A stretch of DNA of 64,000 bases from assembly GCF_047948215.1 (NCBI RefSeq), contig NC_134456.1, positions 82,848,515 to 82,912,514 of the forward strand, in the 5' to 3' direction. The notes under the pieces are model-generated. The model did no database searches. It was not told where the DNA came from and worked only from the letters and a program-made list of their open reading frames with translations. Each line of letters begins with the position of its first letter. Positions within the stretch are counted from its first letter, which is position 1. Source of the DNA: Lycorma delicatula (lineage: Eukaryota > Arthropoda > Insecta > Hemiptera > Fulgoridae). Made by a program: the position numbers and the translations under genes. Of the stretch, positions 10,398-22,498 are shown piece by piece.

Positions 10398-10950
10398 ATT
10401 CTGAAAAGATAAAGATGCTACGATTTGCTGATGATATAGTAATTCTAGCCTAGAGTAAAAAGGATTTAGAAGAAACAATGAACGGCATAGATGAAGTCCT
10501 GCGCAAGAACTATCGCATGAAAATAAAGAAGAACAAAACAAAAGTAATGAAATGTAAGAGAAATAACAAAGATGGACCACTAATGTGAAAATAGGAGGAG
10601 AAAAGATTATGGAGGTAGAAGAATTTTGTTATTTGGGAAGTAGAATTACTAAAGATGGACGAAGCAGGAGCGATATAAAATGCCGAATAGCACAAGCTAA
10701 ACGAGCCTTCAGTAAGAAATATAATTTGTTTACATCAAAAATTAATTTAAATGTCAGGAAAAGATTTTTGAAAGTGTATGTTTGGAGTGTCGCTTTATAT
10801 GGAAGTGAAACTTGGACAATCGGAGTATCTGAGAAGAATAGATTAGAAGCTTTTGAAATGTGGTGCTATAGGAGAATGTTAAAAATCAGATGGGTGGATA
10901 AAGTGACAAATGAAGAGGTATTGCGGCAAATAGATGAAGAATTTTTAAAA
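10398..10950 (+). pseudogene. RTE-like LINE reverse transcriptase, C-terminal part
   Basis: Starts in the reverse-transcriptase catalytic box, read as RFADDIVILA followed by an amber stop. It continues through NKTKVMKC, then after a stop EEFCYLGSRITKDG, AKRAFSKKYNLFTSKINL, VWSVALYGSETWTIG and LEAFEMWCYRRMLKIRWVDK to NEEVLRQIDEE. These words are typical of the F52C9.6/RTE-like endonuclease-reverse transcriptases common in insects. The longest open part is 10585-10968. The 5' end is truncated, and the 3' end breaks at a tandem/inverted repeat (10930-10983). It is a dead copy, with better-preserved relatives at 18621 and 53304. Confidence 0.9.
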
Positions 10951-10983
10951 ATAGATGAAGAATTTTTAAAATTCTTCATCTAT
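10930..10983. repeat. 21-bp tandem duplication ending in a 13-bp hairpin
   Basis: A 21-base unit beginning ATAGATGAAGAATTTTT occurs twice (10930 and 10951). The second copy then pairs with ATTCTTCATCTAT at 10971-10983 around a 7-base spacer. This is the exact point where the LINE homology stops, which suggests a template-switch or repair scar. Confidence 0.85.
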
Positions 10984-11031
10984 TTCTTCATCTCAAAAAA
11001 ACGATTAGACCATTACTCATTTGCATTTTAA

Positions 11032-12570
11032 TAATTTGATCTTTTGCTTAATTGATAAACAATCAAGTTCACATAATTTGTTACATATCTGTCATTAAAT
11101 CATTCAACATGAATAAATAAATAACTTGTTTATTTTTATACCGTCTTTTAGACTAGAATTATATATACTATTTCAAAATTGTTTAATTAATTATTTCATA
11201 AGTTATTCATTTAATAAGAGTTTTATTACGTAATTTTTACGGTTTATTTAATAAGCTTATGATTTTTTTTTTATTATGATTATATTATTTATGATTTCCT
11301 TATAACACTTTAACTTAATATTTTTCTAAAATATTAGAAAATTCTTTAATATCTGTCTTTCAGTTTATGTTTATATTCATTGTTTAAGGTATATGTTGCT
11401 TTTAAAGAGTAATTTTACTGTAATAATAGTATAAAACGTATACTGGCATGAAAAGGCGTCTGGCAGGTTTTAATTTTAAAATTATATTCGTAAACTCGTT
11501 TCTTTTCTTTTACATACAAGTTTTGCACTGCTTTATTACATGGCCTTATTTTTTAAACCCAGTCTTTAAAATTAAAAAATATTTATAAATATAGGGTAAA
11601 CATACTTTCATTTTTAATTGAGGTGGTGTAAATATTTTTTCTATTATTTATTTATGTATCACAATAAACATACAGTTGTTTATTATTTTTTATACTTAGG
11701 CTGTTTTAAAATATTGCCAATATTCGAATATTTGTATTTAAGCAAACAATTTTTTTTTTACATTAACAGAACAACGTACGTTCTTAAGATATGAAGATAA
11801 AAATTGAAAGTATTGAAAGGTAAGCGATAAATTTAATTATCATAATAAAAATAATAAATTTGAAACGCATTCGATAACTTGTGATATGTACCGGAAAGAA
11901 AAATAATAAAATAGAATTAATGAAGATAAAGTGTGAGGAGCTTAAAGAAAATGAGGAGGGGATTTGTAGTCGTTAAAAGAACGTAGTCTAATAGAATAGC
12001 ATTTGTGGTGATGTAGTGTAGGTTCATCCCGACTCTAATTGTTCCAGGAATGTTCTACTTAATTTTATTCATATTAAACTTTTTTTTGACGTTTATTTGA
12101 TTGTAAATAATAATTAATGAATTACATAACACTAATATTATAATAAATATTATTATTATACGAATAAAGAAAATATAGTTGTTTATTAATCTACCCTACA
12201 GTGAACAATTTTATAGAAAATGTTTTAATTCCTTGTTTTCCTCACTTTAATAAATTTACACCTTACCTCATATTTGATTATTATATTTATTATTATTTGT
12301 GTTTGTTTTTTTTAAAGATTACTGAGTGACATAACTGAATGTTATTTTTTTCACAAAATATTTATAATGCAACATTTATAAATTTAAAAAGTATAATGTA
12401 ACTCTCATAAATGATTTAATGTAAGCAGTAGATTCACTGTTATTAAAAATATATCTGTGTGGCCCGACACGAACTATATTCTAAGTTTTCTTCGTCTGTT
12501 CTCATATAAGTAAACTGAACTCATCAAGGTACAAATTAGTCATATTGAAGAAGACTCATTCCTATTTAAA
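11032..12570. other. AT-rich DNA, nothing recognised
   Basis: No coding or repeat signature detected. Confidence 0.5.
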
Positions 12571-13355
12571 AAAAAGCTGACAACACACAGTTGTATCTGA
12601 TGCACAACTTACATACACACGCAACTTATTTAAAATATTTATCATTTTATTTAAATATAATAATTTTTCCTTTAATTAATCCAGTAATTCTAACTAAAGC
12701 GCGTGCACACACGCATACCGTATTTTAGTACCCGCGGGTGTGGCGGTACTAGCGGCGACGGTCGGCACTAACTAAACTAATGTAATTTCACAACTTAAAT
12801 AGAACAAATTTGGCTTGTACGGTCTACAGACTGGTGTAGCAGTGAGGCTTAACGCATCAGGCGATCGAATTTGAGACCCAGACAGAACAAGTGATGTTTT
12901 TACACTTTAATATGATTCATTTATTTAATCAGTTGTGATGTAACAACATAGCAGTAGTTAAGAACATTTTTTGGGGTGGGGGTGCGATTTTGAAAAATGT
13001 TTTTGCAAATATTATTATTTTATAATTGTAAACAGTTAACAAATGTGCATAAGAAAAATATGATCTTAATTAGGTGAAATCTCTGAGATATTGATGGTGA
13101 CCTTGCTGCATAGCCTAATCCTCTTGACCTTTTGTTCAAAATTTAATGGCATCATTGTCCATATATAAAATAATCTGACCAAGTTTGGTCAAGTAATTTT
13201 GGATATATAAGGTGATTTAGATCCGGAAAATTTCCATCCGGTTTTGTGGATTCCTTCGGTGTTAAAACGTCAATATAACTGCATACGCCCAAATTGGGCC
13301 GATTACAATGGCCTTCTATAGTTATAGTGCTATTTAGACGGGAAAGTAAAAATAG
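12571..13355 (+). repeat. Rep-A copy 2
   Basis: This uninterrupted copy has AAAGCTGACAAC at its start, the GC-rich core GGCGGTACTAGCGGCGAC, TTTTTTGGGGTGGGGGTGC, TGGTCAAGTAATTTTGG and TTTAGACGGGAAAGTAAAA at its end. Its middle is much richer in GC than its ends. It has no long ORF. The first ~25 bases contain ACAAC/GTTGT inverted words that recur at the end of Rep-J near 36700. Confidence 0.8.
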
Positions 13356-13367
13356 GCAGCCATAAGC

Positions 13368-13498
13368 ACGTTGTTTATACAACTGAATATACAACAGCAT
13401 ATGCAATGAGTTTGATAGTAACTCAAAGCCTGAAATGTAAGTGTATTGCACGCATTGTGCGTCCTCATATTCATTCACTGCTGTTTGATGAACCAATT
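13368..13498 (-). repeat. Rep-K, inverted partner of 13862
   Basis: Read on the minus strand this matches 13862-13990 on the plus strand: ATTGGTT, GCAACACACT/GCAATACACT, ATGTTTCAGG/ACATTTCAGG and TCAAACTCATTG in the same order. A 114-codon minus frame crosses it and starts MVHQTAVNEYED, but the partner does not keep the same protein, so it is not treated as a gene. Confidence 0.65.
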
Positions 13499-13574
13499 AA
13501 AAAACGTTTCATGACGCCATAAATTCATCAGGATAAAGATAAGAATTAATAAGGTTTAATCTCCTACTTTTTTC

Positions 13575-13813
13575 TCTATTTTTCCTGTTTAGGCTCCAGG
13601 AATTACCGTTCAGGTATTACTTCAGAGGATGAATGAGGATGATATGTATGAGTGTAAATAAAGTGTAGTCTTTCTTGTACAGCCTCAGTTCGACCACTCC
13701 TGAGATGTGTGGTTAATTGAAACCCAAACACCGGTATCCATGATCTAGTATTCAAATCCGTATAAAAATAACTGAGTGGTGAAGACGCGTTCACCACTAG
13801 ACCATCCTGGTGG
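13575..13813 (-). mobile_element. SINE-1, near full length
   Basis: Read on the minus strand, this copy has CCACCAGGATGGTCTAGTGG (tRNA-like A box) but lacks most of the B-box region. It then has GGATTTGAATACTAGATC, TTTCAATTAACCACACATCT and the GGAGCC tail. The word TCCTACT flanks both sides (13562 and 13823), a weak candidate target duplication. It sits between the two Rep-K arms. Confidence 0.85.
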
Positions 13814-13861
13814 CTTTTAAGTTCCTACTAAATTAATTGAACAAAACTTTATCGTTTTCTG

Positions 13862-13995
13862 ATTGGTTAGTCAAGTTGAACGAATAATTAAGAGCAAATG
13901 CACTACGGCGCAACACACTCATGTTTCAGGAATAGAGCTAATGTCGTCAAACTCATTGTTAAACAGCTGTAGCGAAAGCAATGTGGATATACTCG
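13862..13995 (+). repeat. Rep-K, plus-strand arm
   Basis: This is the diverged inverted partner of 13368-13498. The SINE-1 at 13575 lies between the arms. Confidence 0.65.
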
Positions 13996-14073
13996 TCACT
14001 TGTTTATTTGATGGAATCATTCATTTTTATTATGTCCAGACTGTACCTCCACACGTTCAGAAGATTATCTCTC

Positions 14074-14321
14074 TCTTTTTCCTGTTTAGCCTCCGGTAAT
14101 TACCTTTCAGATAATACTTCAGAGGATGATATGTATGATTGTAAATGAAGTGTAGTCTTGTACAGTCTCAGTTCGACCATTCCTGAGATGTGTGGTTCAT
14201 TGAAACCCAACCACCAAATAACACCGGTATCCACGATCTAGTATTGAAATCCGTGTAAAAATAACTGACTTTACTAGGACTTGAACGCTGGAACTCACGA
14301 CTTCCAAATCAGAGGATTGCC
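14074..14321 (-). mobile_element. SINE-1, truncated at the tRNA-like head
   Basis: Same orientation as the copy at 13575 and about 0.5 kb away. It retains the tail (TTTTTCCTGTTTAGCCTCCG as seen on the plus strand), the central GATCTAGTATTGAAATCC and the B-box region TTCAAGTCCTAGTAAAG (minus strand), but stops before the A box. Confidence 0.85.
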
Positions 14322-15054
14322 TATGAAAAAATAAAGTATAGCTACTTTTTCTAAAGCACTGTAAACGTAGTAGTGAATTAAAATATTTACAAACTATACA
14401 CCAATCAATCATTAGATGCGTATAGATTTTGATAATTTATTAATATTAATTATTCTTTTGTCCTTTTAATTCATTATCTTTGCACGTATTTTTTTTATGT
14501 TTCAGGTAAGTAATATTTGAAGAATATAAGAAATGGAATCTTCAGGAAAATGTATGTCTTGCTAATAAATTTCCTGTGTTCCAGGTATTTTTTTTAATTC
14601 ATTTACATGTATAATATTTAAAAAATACATAAGATAACTTATATGTATCGTAATATTTTTGAAAAAAACATTTGTTCTAAAAATTCCAAACCTGTTTAAA
14701 AAATAAATTATCAATATTCTAAACAAGTTATTTAATGGATCTAATTATACTTTTGTTCAGAAAAGCAGTTATTTATTAGAAATTACTAGTTACTTCTTTA
14801 ACTTTAAAACTAAAAAAAAAGCTAAAAAATATAATTTGGTTATTGCTATGGCATAATTTAATTTTATTTTTATTCATAATTCCATATTTCTATGTGAATT
14901 TCTTATAGCTTTTTTCTCAAGATATCTAATGAAGCTTTTTGATTCTGGATCCGTAAGTAAATATTTTTCCTGTTTATGTAATTACTTCCTGTGTTAAATC
15001 CATATATGGTTAATTAGAGCAAAGAAGCGAATGGGATTAGCGTTAGTACTAAAA
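14322..15054. other. AT-rich DNA, nothing recognised
   Basis: No coding or repeat signature detected. Confidence 0.5.
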
Positions 15055-16285
15055 TACAGGGTTCAAAAAGTGACGCAACCTTTTGAGAAAATGAGTAAGT
15101 TACAATATTTGTTGAAAATGGCCTCCAGTATCCAATTCACATAATTGAATATGTCGTTGCATGCTTGTAAGTAGATATTGTAACTTTTGCTGAGGAATTG
15201 CAGCGACAGATCGTTTAATTTCGCTCTACAATTCAGACACGGTGTGAGGATGAATTTTTTAAATGTCTTTCCTAAGGTATTCCCACAAAAAACGTCATCA
15301 GGCGATAAATCAGGAGACCGAGAGGGCCAACCCCTTCGAACAGACGTGTCCCTGAAACCACTGATCCAAGAAAGTCATAGTGTTGTTGACTGTACGAGCC
15401 GTAACATTGTCCTGTTGAAACCACGAGTACTCTTGCCGGTCTGCAGGTATAGTGTTAAAAAACTGTTGCACCATTTCTATGTATCGCTCGCTATTCATTG
15501 TGCCGTGAAAGAATGCCATGAAGATTCGTCTATGTGAAATTACACACCGAACACCCATTCTTTTTCCGTGTAACTAATGTTGATTTCCGTACACCAAATG
15601 AGTGAATTCTGTGGATTAACGTATCCATCAAGTTGGAACCGTGCCTCGTTAGACCACAACCAGTCATCGAGTTCTTCCTCGTCTGGTGTTACAAATTAAA
15701 TGAACCTCTTGATAGATAGCAACACATTCTCCAGTGTGTGCAGGCAACAACACGAATTCTGTACGGATGCATCTTTAAACACTTGCGCCATACCGTGTGG
15801 GCACTACCAACGGAGAGATCAAACCGGTTAGATAGGCTTCGTACAGACTTCTTGGGACTACAGAATATGCAGATTGCACGTCGATCAACGTTTTTGGTGT
15901 TAGCACTTTCGGTTGACAGCATTTGGCTGGCATCCCGTTAAAGCCCATCAGGGCTATGAACGGGGAGTGGTGTGACGACCGGAATCGTCACAAGGTGGAT
16001 GTCTTTCCCTACGGGGGTTGGGATGACCGCTTTTGGCTGCATTTGCCACATTTCCCGTCTCTTGGAACTTGTCGTACAGCCGCTTGATGGAAGACTTGTT
16101 TGGTGCATCCCATACTTTTCTCTGAAGGAATTCTGGGTCTGGGAATAACTGGATCATCTAATGTATTGAAAGATAATGAATATTTTTTTCTGCATTGCGT
16201 AACCCACTTCTCCTCAATTAAACCAGCAAAAAAAGAAGGAAACATTTTTCCATAAGGTTGCGTCACTCTTTCAGCAGGTCTTGAT
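15055..16285 (-). mobile_element. Mariner-like element with matching terminal inverted repeats
   Basis: The end at 15055 reads CAGGGTTCAAAAAGTGACGC and then AACCTTTT. The opposite end, reverse-complemented from 16268, reads AAAGAGTGACGCAACCTTAT. The shared core AGTGACGCAACCTT gives a TIR of about 18 bases. A TA precedes the left end, and the exact outer boundary on the right is unclear. Transposase relics fill the interior on the minus strand. The size (~1.2 kb) fits the mariner group. Confidence 0.85.
15100..16200 (-). pseudogene. Mariner-like transposase relic
   Basis: From 16200 downward, the N-terminal helix-turn-helix region (DUF4817-like) is seen as APNKSSIKRLYDKFQETGNV in one frame. 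A middle piece follows with RFDLSVGSAHTVWRKCLKMH. The DDE-domain segment at 15558-15310 contains GVRCVISHRRIFMAFFHGTM, NSERYIEMVQQFFN, and WFQQDNVTAR, which carries the catalytic aspartate of the QQDxxTxR box. A shifted frame gives WPSRSPDLSPDDV, and the end reads RHIQLCELDTGGHF. Several frameshifts separate these pieces, so no intact protein remains. The element would once have encoded cut-and-paste transposase. Confidence 0.88.
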
Positions 16286-16289
16286 TACC

Positions 16290-17323
16290 ACCGGGATAGT
16301 ATTAGTACTTCCGCTACTCCGACACACATTTACTTTAAATTAACTCGCGCGCGCGTGTGTGGTAATGGTGATGATTTGGAGCAAAACCTTATTTTCAGTT
16401 TAAGCGCGCTATCTTATTTCTTATTTCAAATTTAAGGAAACCCAATTGAAGACTAAAAATATTTCTTAATCACGCCTTCCAAATCATCAAATTTCTTGCG
16501 ACCACTACCCATTAAATCCTTTGAGCGTAAGCAGTACAACTAACCATTTTATTGCGTATTCAGGTTTCATCTAAGCCGACAAACCTGATCTCAATTTCAG
16601 TAAACCACACCTCATTAGAATCCTTTACTTTGTCAACGTAATTACATCATGCATATTCAATTTTATTTAGATAACACTACATCGATATTTAAACCGTCTG
16701 TAATATTCTGTATTGATAGTTTCAGTTAGTTTATAAAGTACAGTCCATTTATCAAAATCTAAAAAACTTTATCACTACCTGTCAGAACATCAATTTTAGT
16801 ATTATTTTTCACACTTCTAATTTCAATATTAAAATTTTTGTAACATTCTAACCGGTTAATGAATCCATATATCTTTTATTATACAAAAGGAAATTTTAGG
16901 AAAGTTTTTTTAGCGTTTATAGCTTTGAATTACTTTAGTTCTCCACGATTACACTTTGCTTTTATAGCTGTGGATCTGTACTTTCCAACTGCTTGACTAT
17001 GCAACCGAAGAAAATTGTTCGAGTGAAGGGAATTGGACAGAAAGGAAGAAGAAAATTTTAAATAACGACCCGTAGGTCATTCTTTAAATTCTAATTTTCC
17101 AAATGTAGTCATCCTACCCTACTAAACGGCATTTGTATTTATTGATATATATGAAGTTTTGGGAAAATTTAGTACTTTTTAACCGTATGCGAATTTTCGG
17201 ACTAAAATCTCACGGTCGGTCATAGCGCTCTCAAAAATTGTTCGACCTCCTCGGTGATATCCCTTCTGTTCCCAGAGGTGCCCGTCGGATGATGAATATT
17301 AATTCAAGAATCATATTAATTCA
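16290..17323. other. AT-rich DNA, nothing recognised
   Basis: Includes a short GC-only run near 16345 (alternating CG/TG). The stretch 16480-16640 is of more even composition but gives no recognisable protein on either strand. Confidence 0.45.
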
Positions 17324-17454
17324 AAAATATATTTTTACACAAGAGTTAATCGAACACCTAATAATCCCATTCCGAGACACCAGCCGCCAGGACAACCCAC
17401 CCGGAGGGCCTAGCTGCGGAGGAGTGCCGTAGGCATGCCCTGCAGCTGGTGAAA
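17324..17454 (+). repeat. Rep-E copy 2
   Basis: Matches 740-857 from TATTTTTACACAAGAG through CCTAATAATCCCATTCC to GCATGCCCTGCAGCT. Here it is not followed by TAA repeats. Confidence 0.6.
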
Positions 17455-18609
17455 TTATCTAATTTCATTTTATTCAAAAATAGAATACAAGAAAAAGTTA
17501 ACATTAATATTATATATATGGAATTGGTAACAGGAAATTTTAATACCGTTGCTTACGCACGGTAGAAAATTGAATATGCAATAAATGGCTAGGACGGATT
17601 TTAATGCGCTATGGTCCATTGAAATTGATAATTTGGATGTCGTGCTTAAGAAATATTTTTGGTCTCAGGTGGGGTTTGTCTAAGTTGTATATTTATGTAT
17701 ATATTTTTTTAAATACAGTACTTTAATGGTATACAGAACAAATCTTATTTTAATAATTTGAATTTTAATAACTCGGAAAACTAATTAAAAATGTCACTTA
17801 AATTTTTCCAAATATTAATTGTTATGACAGTTTTAGAAATTTACTTCGGTCCATTCACGAGCACTTATATGATTTTTTAACTTTATGGTTTATTTAAAAA
17901 ATAGTAGAAAATCTTTATTTCCATTGGGCACGGAAAATTTTATTGAAGCGATGCACTTTTGTCAATTACAAGGATACTTTTGTCCTATTAGAGTGAAATT
18001 GACGGTAAAGTTTTCACAAGACTTCCTGTTGATTATTATCAAACTGTTGGTGGTCCAGCTTCTTGTTTCTCAATGTCGCGTCAATGGTGGTAGCTTATGA
18101 CCTGCCTCAATTCAATGCGATCTTCAGTTGTTATTTGTATTGTTATTTTTCCACGCTTATTAAATAAATTATCTCGTAGCCCTATTTCTAAGAAAATTAT
18201 TATTTTGTTATCATTTTAGTTAAGTTCTGAAATGTTTATTTCTGAATTGTTTTCCATGCTTTTATGATGAAGGCAACATTTTTTCTTTGAGTTTATTATT
18301 AAAATTCGAATATGTGTAATATTTAAATTTTTTTTTTCTATTAATTTACGCAGTGTATATCATATATTTTCTGAAATGAATATGATTTTAATTATATTAA
18401 TTAACGTCATAATAATATCATGTGTAATAGGGTTAAGTAACATTTTATGTTGGCTACAGTACATCGGAATCCGTATCAATTAATGAAGCACTGTTTCAAT
18501 AGTTCAGTTTTATAAAACAACTATATTTCATATGAATTACTTTGTTCCAAATTTCACGTCGATCCCGTCTTAAAAATGATTATTATTAATATCTTTTATA
18601 AACATTTTT
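17455..18609. other. AT-rich DNA, nothing recognised
   Basis: No coding or repeat signature detected. Confidence 0.5.
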
Positions 18610-18620
18610 ATATTCAACTT

Positions 18621-19810
18621 TTTTTTTGTCTTCAGTCATTTGACTGGTTTGATGCAAATCTCCAAGATTCCCTATCTAGTGTTAGTCATTTCATTTTGGT
18701 ATACCCCCTAGATCCTACATCCCTAACAATTTGTTTTACATATTCCAAACGTTGCCTGCCTGCACAATTGTTTCCTTCTACATCTCCCTCCAATATTAAA
18801 GCGACTATTCCAGGATGGAATAGTCGCACATTTGATTTATAAGTCCGTCTCTTCTTTTAACTATATTTTTCCAAATGTTTCTTTCTTCATCTATTTGCCG
18901 CAATACCTCTTCATTTGTAAGTTTATCCACCCATCTGATTTTTAACATTCTGCTATGGCACCACATTTCAAAAGCTTCTAATCTTTTCTTCTCAGGTACT
19001 CCGATCGTCCAAGTTTCACTTCCATATAAAGCTACGCTCCAGATATATACTTTCAAGAATGTTTTCCTGACGTTTAAATTAATTTTTGATATAAACAAAT
19101 TATATTTCTGATTGAAGGCTCAGGCTTTCCCCTGAGATATTCGGCATTTTATCTCTCCTGCTTCGTCCATCTTTGGTAATTGTACTTCCCAAAAAACAAA
19201 ATTCTTCTACCTTCATAATCTTTTCTCTTCTATTTTTACATTCAGTGATCCATCTTCGTTATTTCTATTAAATTTCGTTACTTTCGTTTTGTTCTTGTTT
19301 ATTTTTATGCGGTAGTTCTTGCGTAGGATTTCATTCATCCGTGCCGTTCATTGTTCCATCTAAATCTTTTTTACTCTCAGCTAGAATAACTATATCATCA
19401 GCATATTGTAGCATCTTTATCTCTTCACCTTGTGCTGTTACTCCGGATCTAAATTGTTCTTTAACATCATTAACTGCTAGATATATGTAAATATTAAAAA
19501 GTAACGGTGATAGGGAACATCCTTGTCGGATTCCCTTTCTTATTACGGCTTCTTTCTTATGTTCTTCAATTGTTACTGTTGCTGTTTGGTCCCTATAAAT
19601 GTTCTTTTATCTCTGTATTTGAACCCTATTTTTTTTTTAAAATGCTGAACATTTTATTCCAGTCTACGTTATCAGATCCCTTTTCTAGGTCTATAAATCC
19701 CAAGTATGTTGGTTTGTTTTTCTTAACTCTTCCTTCTACTATTAATCTGAGCGCTGAAATTACTTCCCTAGTCCCTATACTATTCCTGAAACCAAATTGG
19801 TCTTCTCCTA
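18621..19810 (-). pseudogene. RTE-like LINE, 5'-truncated, with 11-bp target duplication
   Basis: Read from 19810 down, this carries reverse-transcriptase motifs in order: GEDQFGFRNSIGTREVISAL, YLGFIDLEKGSDNVDWNKM, IRQGCSLSPLLFNIYI, MLQYADDIVILAESKKDL (catalytic YADD), then in shifted frames the C-terminal INLNVRKTFLKVYIWSVALY and RLEAFEMWCHSRMLKIRWVD. Stops and frameshifts are numerous. The 3' end is an A-tail (T run at 18621-18628). ATATTCAACTT flanks both sides (18610-18620 and 19811-19821), so the copy inserted already truncated. It is the longest copy of this LINE here. Confidence 0.93.
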
Positions 19811-19821
19811 ATATTCAACTT

Positions 19822-22498
19822 ATCGAAACGAATACATCAGTAATAATTTTAATGTTTTAATAATTATTCTTATCTGAAATTGGTATTGTTTGAATTAAAT
19901 GGAATACGCCTGATTAGTGAAAAATCGTTGTCCAAAAAAAATTTCTAAACCCAACAAATTAGCTAAGAAAAATAAGTAAAAACTGGTTATGACGTAATAA
20001 TGAGGATATATAATAATTAGGATATATTTTTTAAATTTTCTCCGCGTTTCACATGAATGTAAAAGCGATTTAAATTGAAGTGAATTTGGAGACTGTTAAA
20101 GTTATGCACGTAAAGCGCGATAATATGATCGCATTGTATATCGCTTAATCTGTTTATCATACTATTATTACATAATTAATAAATTGTCCTTAAAAAAAAA
20201 TCTATCTTTCACGTACGACTGATTTTATTTAAATTCAAGATGATTATTAATTTGGTTGGAATTTATGATTATATGTTTACTACATTTTTAATTGGTTCAT
20301 ATTTGTACCGTAGTGCTGCTATTTTTTTCCTGTAAGTGGATTTAATTCTGTGATTTCAAAGTAGAAAATTATCACACGTGTGGTTACTCTTTAAGGTGCA
20401 TTACACTTAGAATTATAACACTGTTACTTTTGTGGCACAATATCCTTTATTTAGTATTCCGTATATACGTCATACTGAAGCTATTACAGTAAATTTTTCA
20501 TGGAAACTACTTAAATAACGTAATTAGGAATAATGCAAATAAGATGCCCATTTAAAATATTTTTTCTCTTTAGTATATTTTAACTGTATTGTGGTAAATC
20601 ATTTCCGTCATTTTGTTTGTAATGTTTCCCTGTTAGTTTCTTCAACTGTATTATTATCAGCTCACTTTTTCTTTATTTTTAGAACACTGCATTTATTTTT
20701 CTGTAAACTATTTTAATTTTCTTCCGATATTAAACATATCTAACCGTGTTATTACGTATCGTTATAACAACATTTTATTATCTTAGTATTGAATTATGAA
20801 ACGTCTCGTAACATTATTTATGATTCAGATGTAATTGAATCTTTTTTTTATTTTTATAAAATATATCGTAAGTACTCGATATAATAATTGACAGGAAATA
20901 CCAATCGCTTTCTCTTAAATCCGTAAATAACAGTTTTCCTTAAGGGGTATATCTTGTAATAAACCGTATATCTTATTATCAAATTCCTTTCTGTTTCTTG
21001 TTTTCTGATTTGTACAAAAAGAAAACGACTGAAAATGTTTTAATAAAAATCTCCTAGTATATAATTTGTTGACAATTCATTCTTTGAAGAATACACATAT
21101 TTTTGTATCATATTTCAGATAATTTGAATCTTATGTCTTTATTTATATCCATGTAATTATTATTGTTTACCTGTTATTTTTATACAATTTTTAATACGCA
21201 GGAACATTCTTCATCTATCGATATCTACGGTTATTTATTTTTATTTTATTATTGTACTATTAATAAATAAGAAATTTTTTTCATACACATACCGTATTTA
21301 TTTTATATTGATGCAGTTAACAGCAGGAAATTCTTTTGAGCTTTTGTCTACTCTGAAAAGAGAGAGTTGACTATATTTAAAATCACGAAGCGCTCGATGT
21401 TATCCGTTTACGTTAAACAAACAGCCGGTTTTGTTTGTATCGGTCATCCAGAGGTTGTTGCCGGTCGATTTTGATGCACGTGAAACCGAAACCGCGCGTT
21501 GATGTCAGGTTTGCATACGGTTATAGAGCGGCAATTCTTTAACCGTTAAGTCAATTTTTTCCTGTTTAATTGGCGTCACGTAAATCCAACATAGTTGCCG
21601 TATTTTGCTTTGTTGGTTAATGGGTATTGAACATCGGCAACCTCGTTCGGTTCGTGATGAGCGGCTGACCTCGCGACCTTGAGTACAATCCGTTCGCTAA
21701 ATTGTAGACTCACTTCCCTGTACAGTCTTGTGCTTAATCTGGTTACCTGTTATCCTTTATTCATTATGAATCGCATTCTGTATCAGAGATAATAATTTTA
21801 TAAAAATATTTACGTTTTTTTTTTAACGTATTCTTGTATCCATAAAATGTAAATTTTTAAATTCTTATTTTAATATACATATTTTTAAATTCAAATGATT
21901 TGATAGTATATTTACTGCTGACACTTTTTTAGCATTTTTTTTTTTCATGTTTGATATTTGTGTTTTTTTTTATATGTTGTGTGTAATTCTTTCTATTTAG
22001 GTTTTGAGTTAGAAATTTTATTAATCAGGATAATTCTAAACGTAATTCATTTTCAAGTATATTTTATATATTTATAACTTGTTTTGTAAACATTTACGAT
22101 AAAATTTGGTTACATAAACCAGTATATTTATACTGTATAAATACAAATAAATTAAGTAAATCCTTACAAAACAAATTTTTAATTGCAGGTGATAAATATT
22201 AATAATTATGATAATAACAGATAAAAAACTAATATACATTTATTTCTAAGATGATAACAAAGATTTTATCATTAAATGAATTACCTTAAAAATGAAAAAA
22301 ACGTTTCTAAGATGCAATTTTATCTTAAAATATGTACAATATCTTTTCCATTTAAATATTTATTCAAATAATTAGCAAGATTATATTAAAATTTTAATAT
22401 TAATTTTTCATACCTTAAGTTAAGAATTATTATTATCTTATTTCATTTTTCTTACCTTTAAAATATATACAAAAATGTAAAAATTATTTCATTATTTT
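19822..22498. other. Long AT-rich stretch with a GC-richer patch at 21385-21720
   Basis: Most of this is AT-rich without features. The patch at 21385-21720 is more balanced and contains words such as GGTTGTTGCCGGTCGATTTT, but has no ORF over 60 codons and no repeat partner in the window. It could be regulatory DNA or a decayed exon. Confidence 0.4.

Noticed and set aside
12841..12895. A tRNA-like A box and B box inside Rep-A
   Set aside because: GCTTAACGCATCA and ATCGAATTTGAGACCC give only a vague likeness, and spacing and flanks do not fold as a tRNA head.
13152..13496. A 114-codon minus-strand gene
   Set aside because: The frame spans the end of Rep-A and an arm of Rep-K. The repeat partners do not conserve the protein.
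15187..15537. A 116-codon plus-strand gene
   Set aside because: It lies antisense to the mariner DDE region and has no family likeness of its own.
19507..19860. A 117-codon hydrophobic plus-strand protein
   Set aside because: It is the antisense shadow of the LINE reverse transcriptase. The apparent membrane character comes from T-rich codons.
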